Shown here: piece after piece, positions 61,347 through 64,000 of the stretch
Layout of the letters: every line of letters starts with the position of its first letter
Numbering within the stretch: position 1 is the stretch's first letter
DNA from: Beaufortia kweichowensis
Taxonomy: Eukaryota; Chordata; Actinopteri; Cypriniformes; Gastromyzontidae
Assembly: GCA_019155185.1 (NCBI GenBank)
Contig: CM032795.1
Span: 12,441,795 to 12,505,794 of the forward strand
Direction of reading: 5' to 3'
Length of the DNA: 64,000 nt
Position numbers and translations under genes: made by a program
Notes under the pieces: generated by a model
Databases searched by the model: none
What the model was told of the DNA's origin: nothing
Seen by the model: the letters and a program-made list of their open reading frames with translations, nothing else

Positions 61347-62295
61347 ATTAGTGTGATATTGATATCATGATTTTGGCAAACCATAGTTAAATCCTACTAT
61401 TTTATTCAGGCATTCTTGATTTAAAATGTCATGTTATGTAATAAGATGTCGTGCATATAGGGCTGTGGAAAAAGCCTAATTAAGGCTTTTCTTTTATTTT
61501 GCCAGTTTTTCAATAAGTCTGACGTTGTTTCACGGATTTGTCAGTTCAAATTTGATTTAAGCACCAGACAGAGCCATTCCAGTAACAACTGCCATTCTCT
61601 TTTACGGTTATTCATCTGTTAGCTGTTCTTAAAACAGGTCAGTGCTTTGGTCAGCAACATGACAAAGAAATTATAGTTAATGACGAAAACAGTTTCCAAG
61701 TGAAGTCAGCCAACAAGAAACGAGTTTCCTGTAACATATTACTATTCATCATCCAGCAGATGGAGCTGTGGGTTAGCTGTGGACTTAAGGCCATACAAAA
61801 GGATTTCTGGGTAATTCCACTGTATGAATGTAATATTTTATGTCCAATCTTAACCTGTTAAATGTCACTGTTCCTCAGGAGAAACACTTATGTCATAATT
61901 ATTCACTTTAATATTTCATTGTTGAACTTTAATCTAGTCATGACAAACTGTAAATTGTTGGAAAGACTTTCAGAGGTATAAGATGAAATATTTGACAAAC
62001 TTTCATAACAATAAACATGAACAAATTATTAAATATTTTGTAATGTTATTGTAATTAATAAAAATGCTGACTAAATGCCTACATTTTTTTAAAAGGACTA
62101 AAGAATGTTAAAAAAAATCTAAAAATTGTAGTCATGTGTATACTCAATTTCTGCTGTGACGTTTATCAGGTTAAAATATAAAAAATGCACAAAGCAGATA
62201 CAACAAATAGAACATAAAATGTTTTATTTTACAAAAACCTTTTATAAACATTATGCAATTATGAACCATTATGGATGTGACGGTTCTGAAAGAAC

Positions 62296-62345
62296 ATTTA
62301 CATTTAGGCATTTAGCTGATGCTTTTATCCAAAGCGACTTAGAAA
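62296..62345 (+). repeat. L2/SINE-type 3' tail fragment
   Basis: ACATTTAGGCATTTAGCTGA followed by TGCTTTTATCCAAAGCGACTT is the best-preserved isolated copy of the conserved tail in the window. Confidence 0.75.
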
Positions 62346-63644
62346 TAGTAGGAGACAATAGAAAGAAGCACTTGTCCTTCTTTTTCTTTGTTTAATTTCT
62401 TTGTTTTATTCTCTTCAGAATTCTTATATAAAATGTTATTAAATTACGTTGTTTAGCTGCACTTTGGATCTAACTGTGTAATAGCGAGCTGCAGGCCACT
62501 ACAATCTTTAAAGCGATTACTGCAGTTTTGTATTTAATATTTGATGCACCTGTTTTGCATCGGAAATAAGAAAGGCCAGACAATAAAGTTTGCTAAAAAT
62601 GTGAAGTCTGAAAGGCTTTGAACAGCAGCTGGTCGTTGACATGTTGAATTTATTTAGTGCCGTTTAGACCAAATAATTGACAAGAACATTGACTTTAGTG
62701 TTTATGTATAATTACCCAGCAGTTCTTACCTTCTGGTTGTGTAAGTACAATGTAAGTGCACAATACATACTGCAAAAATTAATTGCAACCAAAAGACTGA
62801 ATTCAGCTCATAAAGGTTAGAGACTCTCTAAAACAAACTGTACTTTTCCAGACTTTATTATAAAGAAGGTACAGGGCTTCTCCCTTTACATTACCCCTTT
62901 ACATTAATTGATATTCTTTGCGATAATGTCTTTGACTTTCATTAAGAAAGCTCTGCATAATCTGTGGAGGCTCAAATGTAAGTTCAGTCCAGTTCAGAGA
63001 AGCCGATCATTTTAGCACTTAAATGGGACTTTCAGTGTGCAATGTGTTTTAGCAGGTCTGTGATAGTTCAACAGGCCATCATGAAAAGAGATTAAGCTAA
63101 AACAAAGGTAATGTATTCCAGCTTACTTTTTTTGCTTGAATTGCTTTATTATCTTAGCCATAGGTAATTATCTCATTGTTTAATTTAAACTTTTTGTTTT
63201 ATTTTTGTGCCTGTGGTTTTTGTATAATAATCAGCATAGCAGGTGTGTCTGTGTAAATATTAGGGCTATGCTTGTCTCTTTGTGTTTTAAAGGTCTGAAA
63301 ATAAGAAGAGACAGAGAAGAAAAAGACTTTTCTGGCATTTGATTAAGTCGACTCAACTTTCTCATTTTACCAAAAAGCACCTTGCTTAACGGGAACAATA
63401 CGTCAAATTAGGCCACTTGTTTTTTTCCCAGTGTCCAAAGGCTATAAACGTCATAGCCAGCTATTGCATTCAAAGGATAAATCGAATAGCTTTCATTTAC
63501 TGGAAGATGCTTTAGAGAAAGGGATTAAAGGCGATCCACCATTATTACCCTTTAACTGTAAAGCCTTAACAAGTCAGTGGGAGGTCAAGTGATCATGTCA
63601 CTATTCACTTTTACAACCTTTCGGTTCCTTTTTGCCTTCTTAAT

Positions 63645-63918
<274 letters not shown>

Positions 63919-64000
63919 TCATTTTTCTTTGTTTTTCTTTAGCGCTTCCATTCCTTTAAGAGTGCTGGTCTAAAAAGCCATTTAATGGTTAGGCTAGGGT

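Overview
The window is animal genomic DNA, almost certainly from a ray-finned fish and most likely a cyprinid. It is AT-rich, and its genes are split into small exons with GT..AG introns. The dispersed repeats are ones typical of carp- and zebrafish-type genomes: hairpin MITEs, L2-type LINE tails and very long (CT)n tracts. No database was searched. Gene names come from recognising the encoded protein motifs, and exon limits come from splice sites and reading-frame phase.

Layout, left to right. (1) 1-16.36 kb, minus strand: the 5' part of the androgen receptor gene ar. Exon 1 (N-terminal domain) is at 14927-16356 and exon 2 (first zinc finger) at 957-1108, with a 13.8-kb intron between them. 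Exons 3 onward lie beyond the left edge. (2) 16.4-26 kb: the ar/eda2r intergenic region, which is repeat-rich, with an inverted pair of hairpin MITEs and a 160-bp (CT)n tract. (3) 26-31.6 kb, plus strand: eda2r (XEDAR, a TNF-receptor family member), head-to-head with ar as in mammals. As read here it has an apparent 1-base frameshift right after the start codon. A near-consensus p53 element lies upstream of its inferred first exon. (4) 31.6-38.4 kb: no gene seen. (5) 38.5-40.5 kb, minus: a cholesterol 25-hydroxylase-like gene of two coding exons with a good TATA box. (6) 42.2-43.9 kb, minus: a three-exon THAP-domain gene of a fish family that appears multicopy. (7) 46.5-54.7 kb, minus: erlin2, complete, with 11 coding exons. 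One intron carries an antisense L2-type LINE fragment whose own codons have expanded into a 23-bp minisatellite. (8) 55.75-58.14 kb, minus: fbp1, complete, with 7 exons. (9) 59.3-64 kb, plus: the first two exons of ttc33, whose remainder lies beyond the right edge.

The genes are not an operon and do not form a single pathway. The ar-eda2r pair reflects conserved vertebrate synteny. ch25hl, erlin2 and fbp1 are all metabolic or ER-linked genes, but there is no sign that their adjacency is functional. I did not find a convincing new biological system. The most informative points are the eda2r start-codon frameshift, the upstream p53 element, the LINE that supplies erlin2 splice signals and the minisatellite born inside it, and the promoter motifs of erlin2 and ch25hl.
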